Positions 5,012 to 5,358 of a stretch of 5,358 nucleotides of DNA are shown in pieces. The position numbers and the translations under genes are program-made. The stretch lies in the NCBI GenBank assembly GCA_017536845.1, contig JAFWCP010000487.1, positions 1 through 5,358 of the forward strand. The letters run 5' to 3'. Each line of letters begins with the position of its first letter. Within the stretch, counting starts at the first letter, position 1. Under the pieces are notes generated by a model, which was given only the letters and a program-made list of their open reading frames with translations, was not told the DNA's origin and did no database searches. This DNA comes from Solobacterium sp. (lineage in GTDB: Bacteria; Bacillota_I; Bacilli_A; Erysipelotrichales; Erysipelotrichaceae).

Positions 5012-5358
5012 ATGTTTCATGTTGATTATAAAAAGCTCACATTGTCCTTTAATGAATTCCACGACATATCAGACAAGGATATGCCGCAATATGGAGAATA
5101 CTGCCTGCTTGAGCTGAAAACAGGAGTTTATACCGCCGACGGCTGGCTTCCGTTCGGGAAAGGGAGTACAGGACAGTTCTTACGCGGAACCGGCGATACT
5201 GTAGATGCGGAGGATGTGGCAAGATGGCACTCTCTTGACCGCTATGACCTTACGGACATCCTTGAAGAAGAAGAGATCGACTGGATCAATCTTGGACCCG
5301 AAGAAGGCAGTCAAAATGTTCAGTTTGAGGGGTTTCAGTCGTTTGCGGACGGGAAGAA
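5012..5358 (+). CDS. Unrecognised acidic protein, N-terminal 115 residues (runs off the window)
   Basis: The frame opens at ATG 5012 behind an excellent AGGAGG (5002-5007) and stays open to the window edge. The 115 visible residues are acidic and rich in Asp, Glu, Trp and Tyr, with no signal peptide or membrane segment, so a cytosolic soluble protein is likely. Residues 24-47 (MPQYGEYCLLELKTG, then YTADGWLP) read like a strand-turn-strand unit. Residues 66-96 (AEDVARWHSLDRYDLTD, an EEEE run, then WINLGP) look like a short helical connection. The motif F-x-x-F-x-x-[IF]-x-D appears at 13-21 and again at 105-113, suggesting that a second copy of a repeated unit begins at the edge. I do not recognise the family and assign no function. 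The good ribosome binding site and consistent composition support a real gene. Confidence 0.8.
   Translation, partial: MFHVDYKKLTLSFNEFHDISDKDMPQYGEYCLLELKTGVYTADGWLPFGKGSTGQFLRGTGDTVDAEDVARWHSLDRYDLTDILEEEEIDWINLGPEEGSQNVQFEGFQSFADGK

Noticed and set aside
4880..5062. A 60-codon minus-strand frame across the intergenic region and the start of the last gene
   Set aside because: It would run through the AGGAGG and start of the last gene on the opposite strand, and has no ribosome binding site or recognisable sequence.

Overview
The window looks like a piece of a Bacillota genome, probably a gut-type member of the Erysipelotrichales or a related Clostridia-like group. This is inferred from strong AGGAGG-type ribosome binding sites, roughly balanced base composition, a secreted protein ending in YYYD/TGxM cell-wall-binding-type repeats, and an intracellular-type GH29 fucosidase. 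No rRNA, tRNA, transposase, CRISPR array or phage gene is visible. All supported genes are on the + strand.

Layout: (1) 2-280 is the 3' end of a gene for a surface protein with aromatic/glycine-rich wall-binding repeats, closed by a strong rho-independent terminator at 316-348. (2) 436-1176 encodes a complete short-chain dehydrogenase/reductase, probably with its own extended -10 promoter and a weaker terminator-like hairpin behind it. (3) 1365-2951 encodes a DUF4139/MuiA-like protein with a coiled coil, a methionine-rich segment and an unexpected C-terminal zinc ribbon. (4) After a 49-bp gap that holds a terminator-like hairpin, 3001-4767 encodes one 588-residue polypeptide that joins a complete GH29 alpha-L-fucosidase to a complete 2H phosphoesterase of the ThpR/LigT type (RNA 2',3'-cyclic phosphodiesterase). 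(5) 4768-5011 has no convincing gene, only a doubtful 65-codon ORF overlapping the previous stop by ATGA, two small hairpins and a candidate promoter. (6) 5012 to the window edge is the start of an unrecognised acidic protein that seems to carry a duplicated unit.

The most notable item is the fucosidase-ThpR fusion. The two families have no known biochemical link. The joint falls exactly between the natural end of one protein and the natural initiator Met of the other, with a relic Shine-Dalgarno-like AAGGA still in place. It therefore looks like a stop-codon loss between two adjacent genes rather than an ancient designed fusion. The remaining genes look like independent housekeeping or accessory genes; I see no sign that they form one pathway or a defence system.
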